Positions 8,114 through 16,448 of a stretch of DNA of 64,000 nucleotides are shown here, in pieces. This DNA is from Salipaludibacillus neizhouensis (GTDB taxonomy: Bacteria; Bacillota; Bacilli; Bacillales; Salisediminibacteriaceae). The notes under the pieces were generated by a model, which was not told the DNA's origin, searched no databases, and was given only the letters and a program-made list of their open reading frames with translations. Position numbers and translations under genes: made by a program. Position 1 is the stretch's first letter. Each line of letters opens with the position of its first letter. Where the stretch lies: the NCBI RefSeq assembly GCF_002886185.1, contig NZ_KZ614146.1, positions 2,340,930-2,404,929 on the forward strand, given 5' to 3'.

Positions 8114-8317
8114 TTATTTTTCTGCCCAATCAGAAAATTTTCCGCTGCCTTCACAACTAGCGCATTCGTAATAGCTAACAGAAAAATCATAGTACCCCAT
8201 CGGCACATGCACCCCTCTACCTCTGCACTCTGGACATAACCCCTGTTCTCGCATTACTTCAATCTTTCGCTCATTTCTCTCGTTATTCCATTGTGAAATT
8301 GAATTTAATAATCCCAA
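8114..8317 (-). CDS. Small protein with two DnaJ-type CxxCxGxG zinc motifs
   Basis: The likely start is TTG at 8317, because GAGGTG sits 6 nt upstream; the ATG at 8323 touches the RBS directly. The product has 67 residues. Two cysteine pairs, CPECRGRG and CASCEGSG, about 25 residues apart, match half of the DnaJ cysteine-rich domain and could bind one Zn2+. There is no J-domain. The N-terminal 25 residues are helical and charged. Similar tiny zinc proteins occur in Bacillaceae, but I do not recognise the gene. A role in protein or RNA binding is inference. Confidence 0.68.
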   Translation of the reverse strand: MGLLNSISQWNNERNERKIEVMREQGLCPECRGRGVHVPMGYYDFSVSYYECASCEGSGKFSDWAEK

Positions 8318-8445
8318 TTTCATCACCTCATTTTCCCTTTTGAATATAGTATTCTGGAAAAATGAAAATTCTATACTTACTTTTTTAAAAAAGTTTGATT
8401 TCATAAACGTTATTTCAAATTTATTAAAATACTGACTAAGCAAAA

Positions 8446-8516
8446 GGCGCGACTCCTGCGGAATAGTAAAAGGACATTAAAAAGTCGTTTTTTACTTTTT
8501 CAATGCCCTTTTGATT
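8446..8516. repeat. Partial Bacillaceae dispersed repeat (GCGACTCCTGCGG type) with hairpin
   Basis: GGCGCGACTCCTGCGGAATAG matches the core of the copy at 33980. It is followed by an imperfect hairpin (AAAAGGACATT... / ...AATGCCCTTTT, about 8469-8513) like the one at 61606. Confidence 0.6.
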
Positions 8517-8520
8517 AAGC

Positions 8521-8900
8521 CGGTAGCACCTACCGAAAAATCGATCATCTTTCCTCTCTTATACTCGCTCATGCTCTTATTTTCTACCCGCTACTTTTGT
8601 AGGTGCTACACCGGTAGCACCTACCGAAAAATCGATCATCTTTCCTCTCTTATACTCGCTCATGCTCCCGTTTTCTACCCGCTACTTTTGTAGGTGCTAC
8701 CTCGGTAGCACCTACCGAAAAATCGACCATTCTTTTCTTTCTTATACTCGCTCATGCTCTTATTTTCTACCCGCTACTTTTGTAGGTGCTACCTCGGTAG
8801 CACCTACCGAAAAATCGATCATCCTTCCTCTCTGATACTCACTCATGCTCCTGTTTTCTCCCCGCTACTTTTGTAGGTGCTACCTCGGTAGCACCTACCG
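8521..8900. repeat. 91/92-bp tandem repeat array, four units plus a fifth core
   Basis: CGGTAGCACCTACCG starts at 8521, 8612, 8703, 8795 and 8886, giving a period of 91, 91, 92 and 91 bp. Each unit ends in GTAGGTGCTAC, so each junction forms a perfect 12-bp inverted repeat around 2 nt. Units differ by only a few substitutions. There is no convincing coding frame and no variable spacer, so it is a minisatellite-type array and not a CRISPR. Confidence 0.93.
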
Positions 8901-8933
8901 AATATATCTAGAGTGGATTCGAGCTCCTCCATA

Positions 8934-8982
8934 TTAAAAAAAGGGAATCCATTAGAGTTTTCTCCTAATGAGTTCCCTGAAT
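8934..8982 (-). terminator. Terminator of the HPr-like gene
   Basis: On the minus strand an imperfect stem (GGGAA, 2 mismatches, CATTAG and complement) is followed by seven T residues. Confidence 0.78.
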
Positions 8983-9046
8983 CGATAAACTTTATTTGAT
9001 ATATTAGCAGTTTCTATTTCCCTTCTTAAAAGCAGATGGCTATTAC

Positions 9047-9346
9047 TTACCTACTTTTAAACAAAACTTTATTTGTAGAATGTGGTGATTTCAACCCTGC
9101 AAAAAATTCTTTTATTTCTACCTCTGCATACTCAGCATCTTCTCCATTAACCGATACTGTGAATTTCTCCCCTTTTTTCAGCGTGAGAATCAAGTTTACA
9201 ACCCCTAAAATTGCTTTAGAATTGTATGAGTTATTTCCGACTTGAATATAAACATCGCTAGAAAACTTACTCGTCATGGTGACAAATTCAATGATTTTCT
9301 GGCTGTTAAAAGCTTCCTGAAGGTAAAATACACTCTTATGTGGCAT
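9047..9346 (-). CDS. HPr-like protein lacking His15 and Ser46 equivalents
   Basis: The start at 9346 follows GGAGGTGG, giving 99 residues. The fold pattern is that of HPr: TSKFSSDVYIQVGNNSYNSK, then ILGVVNLILTLKKGEKFTVSVNGEDA. In HPr the active site reads HARPA; the aligned stretch here is NSQKI, so the phosphorylated His and the following Arg are gone. The HPrK site (KSIMGV in HPr) is KAILGV here, so Ser46 is Ala. It can therefore not be a normal PTS phosphocarrier or a Crh. A regulatory or binding role is inference. It is monocistronic. Confidence 0.75.
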   Translation of the reverse strand: MPHKSVFYLQEAFNSQKIIEFVTMTSKFSSDVYIQVGNNSYNSKAILGVVNLILTLKKGEKFTVSVNGEDAEYAEVEIKEFFAGLKSPHSTNKVLFKSR

Positions 9347-9536
9347 GCTTTCCACCTCCATTTATTGGGTTGACTGAAGTATAACAGGGGTTTTTTTACA
9401 TCTCTACCATGTTGTCAGAAGACTTTCCAAATTACTTTCAGTAGTACGTATGTTTAAAATAAAACGAAACAGGAAATGTTATCTGTAAGAACGTTAAGAT
9501 CATTTAACATTTTGAATATTTTTAGGAGGCTAAATC

Positions 9537-9830
9537 ATGCCATTATTAGAAATAAGTGTTGTTCCCGTTGGAACTCAATCAGAAAGTTTTAGTAGTGACG
9601 TAGAAGAAGCCGTATCCATTATTAAGAAAAGAGGCCTATCTTATCAAGTCACACCGACTGCAACAATTATTGAAGGCGACCTAGATGATATTATGGATGT
9701 GGCCAAGGAAATTCACCATAATGAGATAGGGAATGGTGCAAAAAGGGTAGTAACAAATATTACGATTGACGATCGAATAGATAAACCTATCAGCTTAGAT
9801 AGACAAGTCGATCACGTTAAAAATAGTTAG
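9537..9830 (+). CDS. yqgV: Thiamine-binding protein of the MTH1187/YqgV family
   Basis: This 97-residue protein matches the DUF77/thiamine_BP family in length and pattern: LLEISVVPVGT at the start, GLSYQVTPTATIIEGDLDDIM in the centre and GAKRVVTNITIDDR. Proteins of this ferredoxin-like fold bind thiamine or HMP as tetramers. AGGAGG lies 6 nt before the ATG. It is a single-gene unit, distant from the thiMDE operon at 34.9-37.6 kb. No TPP riboswitch precedes it. Confidence 0.85.
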   Translation: MPLLEISVVPVGTQSESFSSDVEEAVSIIKKRGLSYQVTPTATIIEGDLDDIMDVAKEIHHNEIGNGAKRVVTNITIDDRIDKPISLDRQVDHVKNS

Positions 9831-9848
9831 ACAATTTTAGAACACAAG

Positions 9849-9890
9849 AAAAGAATGCTCCCTGAACTTCATTCAGGGAGCATTCTTTTA
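9849..9890. terminator. Bidirectional terminator
   Basis: A perfect 16-bp stem (AAGAATGCTCCCTGAA and complement) with flanking A and T runs separates the convergent genes. Confidence 0.92.
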
Positions 9891-10883
9891 ATTATCTATT
9901 TTTATAGCAATTTTGCCAAGCTGTTTTGCCTCTTTCAATCTTTCCATCGCTGCCTTTGTATCCGCTAATGGAAAAGTCTTATCCATAACAGGCTTAACCT
10001 CATGTTTTCCAATAAAATGAAGCATCTCCCGGAACTCAGCACGACTTCCCATAGTCGAGCCTAGAAGGTTTTTTTGACCGTAGAAAAAGTCACGAAGATT
10101 GAAGGTAACATCATCTCCAGTTGAAGATCCGAATGTCACAATGGTTCCACCACGTCTTAATTGATTTAATGACTTATTAAACGTCGCTGCTCCAACCGTT
10201 TCAATGACGATATCCGCTTTTTCACCATGCAATGACTCATCCCAGTCACCCTCGCTGTCAATCGCTACGTCAGCACCTAATTCTAACGCTTTTTCTAGTT
10301 TTTCGTTAGATCTTGAAGTGACGATGACTCTCGCACCTGCTGCTTTTGCAAATAACAAGAGTAACGTTGCAACACCTCCACCTATTCCTGGTAGCAGAAC
10401 AGTGTCTCCAGTATCTATATTTGCCCTAGTAAACAAAGCTCGATACGCCGTGAGTGCTCCTAACGATAGTACCCCCGCTTCTTCCCACGATAAGTGAGGT
10501 GGTTTTGGTTCTATGTTATTTTCCGAAATCACGATTGATTCTGAGAAAGTACCATGACCTGGTAACCCAACAATTTGAAATCCTTCTGGTGGTGCTTCAC
10601 TTTTATCTAACCATCCCAAACTAGGATTAATAATCACTTCGTCACCAACGGAAACACTAGTGACATCATCCCCTACCTCATCAATGATACCAGCACCATC
10701 AGATCCAATAATGAGGGGAGGATCAGTTTCTTCACGTTTTTCTAAAATTGAAAGGTCACGATGATTTAAGCCTGCGATTTTCATTCTCACTTTTACTTCT
10801 TTCCTACCCGGAGACTCTTCATTCATATCACGATATGAGGTTCCAGTTAGTCCTTTGCTTCCTTCATGTACAAACGCTTTCAT
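9888..10883 (-). CDS. yogA: Zinc-free medium-chain dehydrogenase / quinone oxidoreductase, YogA-like
   Basis: The 331-residue length matches B. subtilis YogA. The N-terminal GroES-like domain has GLNHRDL in place of the catalytic Cys of zinc alcohol dehydrogenases, followed by PLIIGSDGAGIIDEVG. The Rossmann domain has LLPGIGGGVATLLLLFAKAAG, the NADP(H)-binding glycine loop. It belongs to the MDR superfamily and probably reduces quinones or enals with NADPH. The substrate is unknown. AAGGAGG precedes the ATG. Confidence 0.85.
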   Translation of the reverse strand: MKAFVHEGSKGLTGTSYRDMNEESPGRKEVKVRMKIAGLNHRDLSILEKREETDPPLIIGSDGAGIIDEVGDDVTSVSVGDEVIINPSLGWLDKSEAPPEGFQIVGLPGHGTFSESIVISENNIEPKPPHLSWEEAGVLSLGALTAYRALFTRANIDTGDTVLLPGIGGGVATLLLLFAKAAGARVIVTSRSNEKLEKALELGADVAIDSEGDWDESLHGEKADIVIETVGAATFNKSLNQLRRGGTIVTFGSSTGDDVTFNLRDFFYGQKNLLGSTMGSRAEFREMLHFIGKHEVKPVMDKTFPLADTKAAMERLKEAKQLGKIAIKIDN

Positions 10884-11112
10884 TATTTTACGCCTCCTTA
10901 TATTTTACCAATAACACAAATATATATTGAGCATGATCGGGATCAGCCTTCTTTTCCTCATTTTAGCAAAAATAAGATCGTATGTATAAGAAATAGGTCC
11001 TCCCTTTAAAAAGTTTACTTGATTATCGGATTTTGTATTTATAAAAAAGAAAGGGGTTCATGCCTGTTTATAGTATGCAAAAATCAAAGGTGTTACTATA
11101 TAATTAATAGGA

Positions 11113-11445
11113 ATGCTTCTGGAGAGGAAGTGGTATCAATTGAAGCTAGATGCAGAGGATTTACCTGAAAAAGAAAGACATGTTTTTGAGCAGATGAAAC
11201 AACTATCACCCGCAAATAAACGTGTTTTATGGACGCTTATAAAAATTTCAAATAAAGATCACATATGTCTTATAAACAAGGAATATAGACCAAAAGAAAT
11301 GAATGTCTTAATGAAAGAACACTTGATATCAATCAATCATGCCTATCTCCACTCCCGGAAAACAAGCATCTTTGTCCTTCGAAGAACCCCACATTTAATG
11401 AAAAAATTACAGCAGATTGCTACTGAAAATCAGTCCGGGTTTTAG
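11113..11445 (+). CDS. Hypothetical protein, about 100-110 residues
   Basis: I do not recognise this protein. It is basic, soluble and mainly helical (AEDLPEKERHVFEQMKQLSP, then LMKEHLISINHAYL), ending RRTPHLMKKLQQIATENQ. The middle resembles a winged-helix layout, but that is weak. The start is uncertain: ATG at 11113 has a poor RBS, while TTG at 11140 has GGAGAGG 12 nt upstream. It is followed by a full copy of the dispersed structured element at 11450. Confidence 0.6.
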   Translation: MLLERKWYQLKLDAEDLPEKERHVFEQMKQLSPANKRVLWTLIKISNKDHICLINKEYRPKEMNVLMKEHLISINHAYLHSRKTSIFVLRRTPHLMKKLQQIATENQSGF

Positions 11446-11449
11446 AAAG

Positions 11450-11580
11450 TAAGAAAAACGCGTAGCGTCTTTTGTTAAATACAGCGTGATCTTTAGCCAC
11501 AATCATTTAAGTGTCAAGCGTGGGTTTCTCTTGACACGCGTGGCGTAAAGATAGCTGTCAACTTATACATTCTTATCTTG
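11450..11580. repeat. Dispersed structured element, copy A
   Basis: TAAGAAAAACGCGTAGCGTC starts the element; it shares its order of sequence blocks with copies at 37276 and 50386. A small terminator-like hairpin (ACGC/GCGT then TTTT) is followed by a long stem in which GCCAC pairs with GTGGC and an inner GTGTCAAG pairs with CTTGACAC. Stem sequences differ from the other copies but still pair. Confidence 0.8.
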
Positions 11581-11582
11581 AT

Positions 11583-11612
11583 AAAAAAAAGAGGATGACT
11601 TTAGTCATCCCC
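11583..11612 (-). terminator. Terminator of ppc
   Basis: On the minus strand GGATGAC / GTCATCC closes a 4-nt loop and runs into eight T residues. Confidence 0.85.
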
Positions 11613-11671
11613 TTTCTGTTTCAAGCAATATAAATGTTCCTAGTTAATTCCATCTTCTTTCGGAAAAGAGA

Positions 11672-14428
11672 TCAACCAGTGTTCACTAGCCCTGCGGCTA
11701 CTCCACTAATTGTTAACAATACATCAGTCAAACGTTCTTCAGACTTTTCATCTGATTCACGCATACTTTGGATAAGATCTACCTGAAGGAAATTCAGTGG
11801 ATCTACATAAGGGTTTCTGCGATGAATGGACTCTTGGATGTTCGGTGTATGGTCAAGAAGTTCTTCATTTCCAGAAATCTTTAACAGCACATCTTTTGTT
11901 TTATTATACTCTTGTTGTATTTCCCCGAAAATTCTATCAGCAATACTTTTGTCTTCCACTAACGTCATGTATTCTTTTGCAGTTTGCATGTCAGCGGTCA
12001 TTAGGGCCATTTGTAAATTATTAATGGTTGATTGGAAAAACGGCCATTTCTGGTACATATCTTGCAGCATTTCAAGGTTCCCATCATCCTTTGACGCAAA
12101 GGAATGAAGACCAGTTCCAGCTGCGAACCAAGCAGGTAACATTTGTCGGCACTGAGTCCAAGCAAACACCCATGGAATGGCACGTAAATCTTCAAACTTT
12201 TCGCTGCCTTTTCGACTCATAGGTCTAGAACCAATGTTTAGTTCTCGTAATTCCTCTAAAGGAGTTGTTTGTTTGAAATAGGTTAAGAAATCTTCATCTC
12301 CAAAGACAAGTGATTGGTATTTATCTAATGAATTTTGGGAGATCTCTTCCATTGCATCTTCCCATGCTTGATCACGGAAGAATCCTTCGTCTGAAGCATG
12401 ATTCCATACTTTAGAAGATGCACTTATTAGCGCTGATGCCGCTTGCTCCAAGTTACGATAAGCGATGTCTTTAAGAAGATATCTGCTTGAAAGTACTTCC
12501 CCTTGTTCCGTAATCTTCACACCATCGCCAAGCGTCTCTACAGGCTGAGAAAGAATACTTCTATTAAGCGGTCCGCCTCCTCGTCCTAATGAGCCACCAC
12601 GACCATGGAAAAACTTCAGTGCAATATTAAATTCCTTCGCCATATCATGAATTTCCTGCTGTGCTTTAAATAGCTTCCAGTTAGCTGTTAGCGTTCCTCC
12701 ATCTTTACTGCCATCGGAATACCCTAACATGATTTCCTGGTGATCACCACGCTCATGAATGTGATTACGGTAGACGTCCATCTTGAACAACGTCTTCATA
12801 ATTTCCGGTCCAGCAATAAGGTCGTTAACTGTTTCAAGAAGTGGTGCTACGTGCAAACCTGATTCTACAGTTCCATCTGCATGAAGACGATAAATTCCCG
12901 CTTCTTTAGCTAATACTAAAACTTCCAGTAAATCACTGGCAGATTGAGTCATACTTACAAGGTACACTTCAATAGATCGTGGTCCAAACTCATCATGAGC
13001 TTGTTTAATCAGTTTAAAGTTATCAAAAATTTCTTGCGTTTCCTTTGTGTAATCTTCATTTAATAACATTAATGGACGTGGATCCTGAAGGACCTTTTCG
13101 AGAACCTTTAATTTTTCTTCTTCAGAAAATGAAGGGTAATTATCTGTAATATTAACAACCTTTAAGATTTCAGAGATCGCTGTCTCATGTTCTCCACTAT
13201 GGTTACGAATATCCAGTGTTGCTAAATGAAATCCAAATAATTGAACTTGGCGGATTAATTTATTTAATGTCTTTAATTTATTATCAGACGGTTGATGATC
13301 TTTCGTACTTTTTTGAATCATCAATAAATCATCAATAAGTTCCTCTGAATTATTATAGCCGCTTTTCGATTTCCCGACTTGTCTTACTCTCTTTAACATA
13401 ACTGCAAATTTACGACGATACATTTCTGTTTTAACTGGCCATGCTTCGCCTTTTTTCAAATACGTCTTCTCTTCTTCTTCAACACTTTGAATGAAATCAT
13501 CGCTAAAGCTAATTCGAGTCGTAGATTGACTAAAACGCTTCATTAAATCTACAAGATGCTCATCGTATTTTTTTAATGCTAGTGCTCTTTGCAACTTTAA
13601 CGTTTCCCAAGTTACTTCCGGTGTTACAAATGGGTTCCCGTCTCTGTCTCCGCCAATCCAAGATCCGAAAGAAAGAAAGTTAGGTACTTCCCATGTATTT
13701 GTCGGGTAGTAATTATCCAATTGCTCTTCCAATTCAGAGTGAATATCCGGTAAAACATCAAATAACGTCTGATCGAAGTAATAAATACCATTCTTCACTT
13801 CGTCTAAAACAGTTGGTTTACGATGGCGAAGTTCATCTGTTTGCCATAAAGCCGTTACTTCGTTAACAAGACTTCCATCTAAATGCTTTCGTTCTTTTTT
13901 CGTTAACATTGGATTATCAAATTCCTGTAAAATAGAAGAAATTCGCTTTTGAATTTCCAGCACAGTTCTCTTTGTTGCTTCTGTCGGATGTGCAGTAATA
14001 ATAAGTTCAATCGATAAATCATTGATAATCTGTTGGATAACCTCATCGGAGTGGTTATTTGCCTTCATTGTTGTTACTGCACTTTCAATAGAAATCGGCT
14101 GAATAACACCATCATCTTCGAGCTGATATTGTCTAGCTCGGCGAATTCTGTGATTTTGTTCCGCAATATTTACTAAATGAAAATAAATTGAAAAGGCGCG
14201 AATAACATGTTGTCTTGTTGGTGATTGCAACTCGTGGATTTCTTTTTTTAGCTTGTCGTAAGAAACCTCATTATAATTTTTTCTCAAGTCTTTTGTTGTT
14301 TCTCTAATGCCTTCCACGATGTTAAAAAGTTCTTCTCCACCATGTTGTTTTAAAATGTCACCTAAAATGTTTCCTAGCTTTTTCACATCGTTACGTAATA
14401 ATGAATTATTATCTTCTACCTTTATCAT
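11672..14428 (-). CDS. ppc: Phosphoenolpyruvate carboxylase
   Basis: PEPC adds bicarbonate to PEP to form oxaloacetate and refills the TCA cycle. The start at 14428 follows CAGGAGG by 6 nt, giving 918 residues, the normal length. The catalytic motifs are all visible: TAHPTEATKRTV in the N-terminal third, GSWIGGDRDGNPFVTP, LGYSDGSKDGG, and the mobile loop FFHGRGGSLGRGGGP. The protein ends with NTG, the usual C-terminal tail that enters the active site. B. subtilis lacks this enzyme and uses pyruvate carboxylase, while several halo-alkaliphilic Bacillaceae have it. It stands alone with a terminator. Confidence 0.98.
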   Translation of the reverse strand: MIKVEDNNSLLRNDVKKLGNILGDILKQHGGEELFNIVEGIRETTKDLRKNYNEVSYDKLKKEIHELQSPTRQHVIRAFSIYFHLVNIAEQNHRIRRARQYQLEDDGVIQPISIESAVTTMKANNHSDEVIQQIINDLSIELIITAHPTEATKRTVLEIQKRISSILQEFDNPMLTKKERKHLDGSLVNEVTALWQTDELRHRKPTVLDEVKNGIYYFDQTLFDVLPDIHSELEEQLDNYYPTNTWEVPNFLSFGSWIGGDRDGNPFVTPEVTWETLKLQRALALKKYDEHLVDLMKRFSQSTTRISFSDDFIQSVEEEEKTYLKKGEAWPVKTEMYRRKFAVMLKRVRQVGKSKSGYNNSEELIDDLLMIQKSTKDHQPSDNKLKTLNKLIRQVQLFGFHLATLDIRNHSGEHETAISEILKVVNITDNYPSFSEEEKLKVLEKVLQDPRPLMLLNEDYTKETQEIFDNFKLIKQAHDEFGPRSIEVYLVSMTQSASDLLEVLVLAKEAGIYRLHADGTVESGLHVAPLLETVNDLIAGPEIMKTLFKMDVYRNHIHERGDHQEIMLGYSDGSKDGGTLTANWKLFKAQQEIHDMAKEFNIALKFFHGRGGSLGRGGGPLNRSILSQPVETLGDGVKITEQGEVLSSRYLLKDIAYRNLEQAASALISASSKVWNHASDEGFFRDQAWEDAMEEISQNSLDKYQSLVFGDEDFLTYFKQTTPLEELRELNIGSRPMSRKGSEKFEDLRAIPWVFAWTQCRQMLPAWFAAGTGLHSFASKDDGNLEMLQDMYQKWPFFQSTINNLQMALMTADMQTAKEYMTLVEDKSIADRIFGEIQQEYNKTKDVLLKISGNEELLDHTPNIQESIHRRNPYVDPLNFLQVDLIQSMRESDEKSEERLTDVLLTISGVAAGLVNTG

Positions 14429-15108
14429 TGATTGAACCTCCTGTAAAAATGATTGCATTTAATCAAATATTACGCAGATTGTCGATCATGATGATAAGGA
14501 CAAAACTTATCCACCATGGACAAAAAGCGTCCCGAAAAATGCAAAGAATTTTTCACTGCTATTAGTTCTATTCTATCAAACAGCTTGTGTAAAAAACAAA
14601 TATTTCTGATTATTACTGTACAACTATTCTTCATTAGTCGAAAAACTAACCCAAAATTTCCCCTCGGAAATAAGTAATAGGTTTTAACATAGCATATTTC
14701 TGCCTATTCGACAAATTAAGAAGAATGGAATAATAGACATTTGTTGAACCTTCTGGTGATCCCTTTTTGACAACTGAAGCTATGAAGAGCTTGAGTTTTC
14801 CACTTCACACATATAGCAAGAAAAGAACAATAATCTATCGTTGCAAAAAGTTTTTTTATCTTACTCGTCTTTTATAAATAACCCTGTTATCGGACAAATC
14901 CATCTAACTTCTCTTCCTTTCTGCGGTTACTAGTTACATGAAGTCCGTTTGTTGCTTTCTACTTGAGTAGCCGCCTCTCGCTTCTCCAAACACTTCTTTA
15001 AAAATAATAAAACCATCTAATATTCAAATAATATATGACTAAATCATTTATTTTTAGTATAACTAGAGTAGTCATTAATAATTAATTTATTTTGGAGTTG
15101 AAACGGTA
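14429..15108. other. Long intergenic region between divergent ppc and tauE-like genes
   Basis: About 680 bp hold no recognisable gene. It must contain the promoters of both divergent genes. A plausible one for the plus-strand gene is ATGACT at 15035-15040, 17 bp, TATAAC at 15058-15063. TTTTTGACAACTGAAG near 14764 looks like a -35 element but has no good -10. Short frames here lack an RBS. Confidence 0.45.
15035..15063 (+). promoter_or_regulatory. Candidate promoter of the TauE-like gene
   Basis: ATGACT and TATAAC are spaced by 17 bp, 46 bp before the start codon. Confidence 0.45.
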
Positions 15109-15858
15109 ATGATTGAATTAGGCGCTATTCAAATCTCATTAATAATCCTCTCGGCAATGTTAATTGGCATATCTAAAACTGGCTTACCAACGCTCGGTAT
15201 TTTAGTCGTCGCAACTATGGCATCTGTCTTTCCTGCTAGAGAGTCAATCGGAATTGTTCTGCCGATGCTCATTGCTGGTGATATTATTGCGGTCACCTAT
15301 TATCGCAGAAGCGTTCATTGGCTTACCTTGTGGAAACTCGTTCCCTGGGTTTTAGGTGGTCTTATTTCAGGATATTTACTGTTACTGTTCAATTCAAGTA
15401 GCAGGTCGATTGAAATGATTATAGGTACAATTGTATTATCTCTCATTGTAGTTCAATTCAGCAGAGAATATTTCATGAACAAATCGAATGCAGCTCTTCC
15501 CCAGTCAAAAAGCTTTATCATTTTCATGGGGACGCTAGCGGGCTTCACAACAATGGTTGGAAATGCAGCTGGACCGATTATGGCCATTTTTTTACTAGCC
15601 ATAGCTTTACCAAAAAAAGAATTTATCGGAACCGGCGCATGGTTTTTTCTAACCGTCAATCTCATTAAAGTCCCTATGTATACTAGCTTAGGTCTTATTT
15701 CATTGGAAACATTGTCAATTAATTTATGGCTGCTTCCTTTTATAATTATTGGTGCAGTTATTGGCATTAAGTTTTTACCTCTAATACCACAGAAACTATT
15801 TAATACAATTATCCTTGTCCTGTCTTTCCTTGGCGGATTACAATTATTACTCCCATAA
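15109..15858 (+). CDS. TauE/SafE-family anion exporter/permease
   Basis: The 249-residue protein is almost entirely hydrophobic, with about eight predicted membrane helices. It has the family's two repeated motifs: GISKTGLPTLGILVVA near the N-terminus and GTLAGFTTMVGNAAGPIMAIFLLA in the middle. The family (UPF0721) moves sulfite, sulfoacetate or other small anions across the membrane. The substrate cannot be given. GGAGTTG precedes the ATG. The next gene follows by about 80 bp with its own RBS. Confidence 0.88.
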   Translation: MIELGAIQISLIILSAMLIGISKTGLPTLGILVVATMASVFPARESIGIVLPMLIAGDIIAVTYYRRSVHWLTLWKLVPWVLGGLISGYLLLLFNSSSRSIEMIIGTIVLSLIVVQFSREYFMNKSNAALPQSKSFIIFMGTLAGFTTMVGNAAGPIMAIFLLAIALPKKEFIGTGAWFFLTVNLIKVPMYTSLGLISLETLSINLWLLPFIIIGAVIGIKFLPLIPQKLFNTIILVLSFLGGLQLLLP

Positions 15859-15941
15859 TTACTTTTGACCACATCTCCTATCTAAATAATTGTTTTAGAA
15901 GATCAAGTTGAGTAAACTATAATTTAGGAGAGGTGAATAAC

Positions 15942-16427
15942 ATGGACGTTCTTATTTGGATTATTATTGTTGCATTATTTATTATTAGCTTCATCGGTCT
16001 TATATATCCAATCATTCCGGCAGTATTAATGCTTTGGGTTGGAATTATTCTTTATTACTTTTTTATAGATGCCTCTGCATTGTTATGGTGGACTTGGGGA
16101 TCTCTGATAGCATTGACCATTGCTATATTTGTTGCTGATTATCTGGCTAGCATGTATTTTGTTAAGAAATATGGTGCTTCAAAACATGGAATGACAGCTG
16201 CGACCTTAGGACTGATTGTTGGCAGCTTTATTATACCGCCTTTTGGTATTTTAATTGTACCTTTTGTATTAGTTTTAGTCATCGAATTGCTACAACAACA
16301 CTCACTAAGCCATTCATTCAAAGCCGCTGTTGGTACACTGCTAGGCTTCCTGACGAGTACATTTGCCAAAGGAATGATTCAGCTTATACTTATTGGAATC
16401 TTTTTAGTAGATGTTCTTATTTTCTAG
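15942..16427 (+). CDS. DUF456 membrane protein
   Basis: The ATG at 15942 follows AGGAGAGG by 7 nt, giving 161 residues. It is a small integral membrane protein with about four to five helices. The Gly/Pro pattern LIYPIIPAVLMLWVG near the N-terminus, GMTAATLGLIVGSFIIPPFG in the middle and GTLLGFLTSTFAKGMIQL near the end match the DUF456 family, which has glycine-zipper-like segments. No function is established. The next gene starts 21 bp further on, so they may form an operon. Confidence 0.82.
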   Translation: MDVLIWIIIVALFIISFIGLIYPIIPAVLMLWVGIILYYFFIDASALLWWTWGSLIALTIAIFVADYLASMYFVKKYGASKHGMTAATLGLIVGSFIIPPFGILIVPFVLVLVIELLQQHSLSHSFKAAVGTLLGFLTSTFAKGMIQLILIGIFLVDVLIF

Positions 16428-16448
16428 CACTCGGAAGGAGTTAAAATC

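Noticed and set aside
7959-8171. 70-codon frame after tRNA-Val
   Set aside because: No RBS; it crosses the 16-bp-stem terminator and the end of the minus-strand gene.
8511-8693. 60-codon frame across the tandem repeat
   Set aside because: It repeats the unit in one frame by chance, has no RBS and stops inside the array.
8521-8900. Possible CRISPR array
   Set aside because: The whole 91-bp unit repeats; there are no variable spacers and no cas genes nearby.
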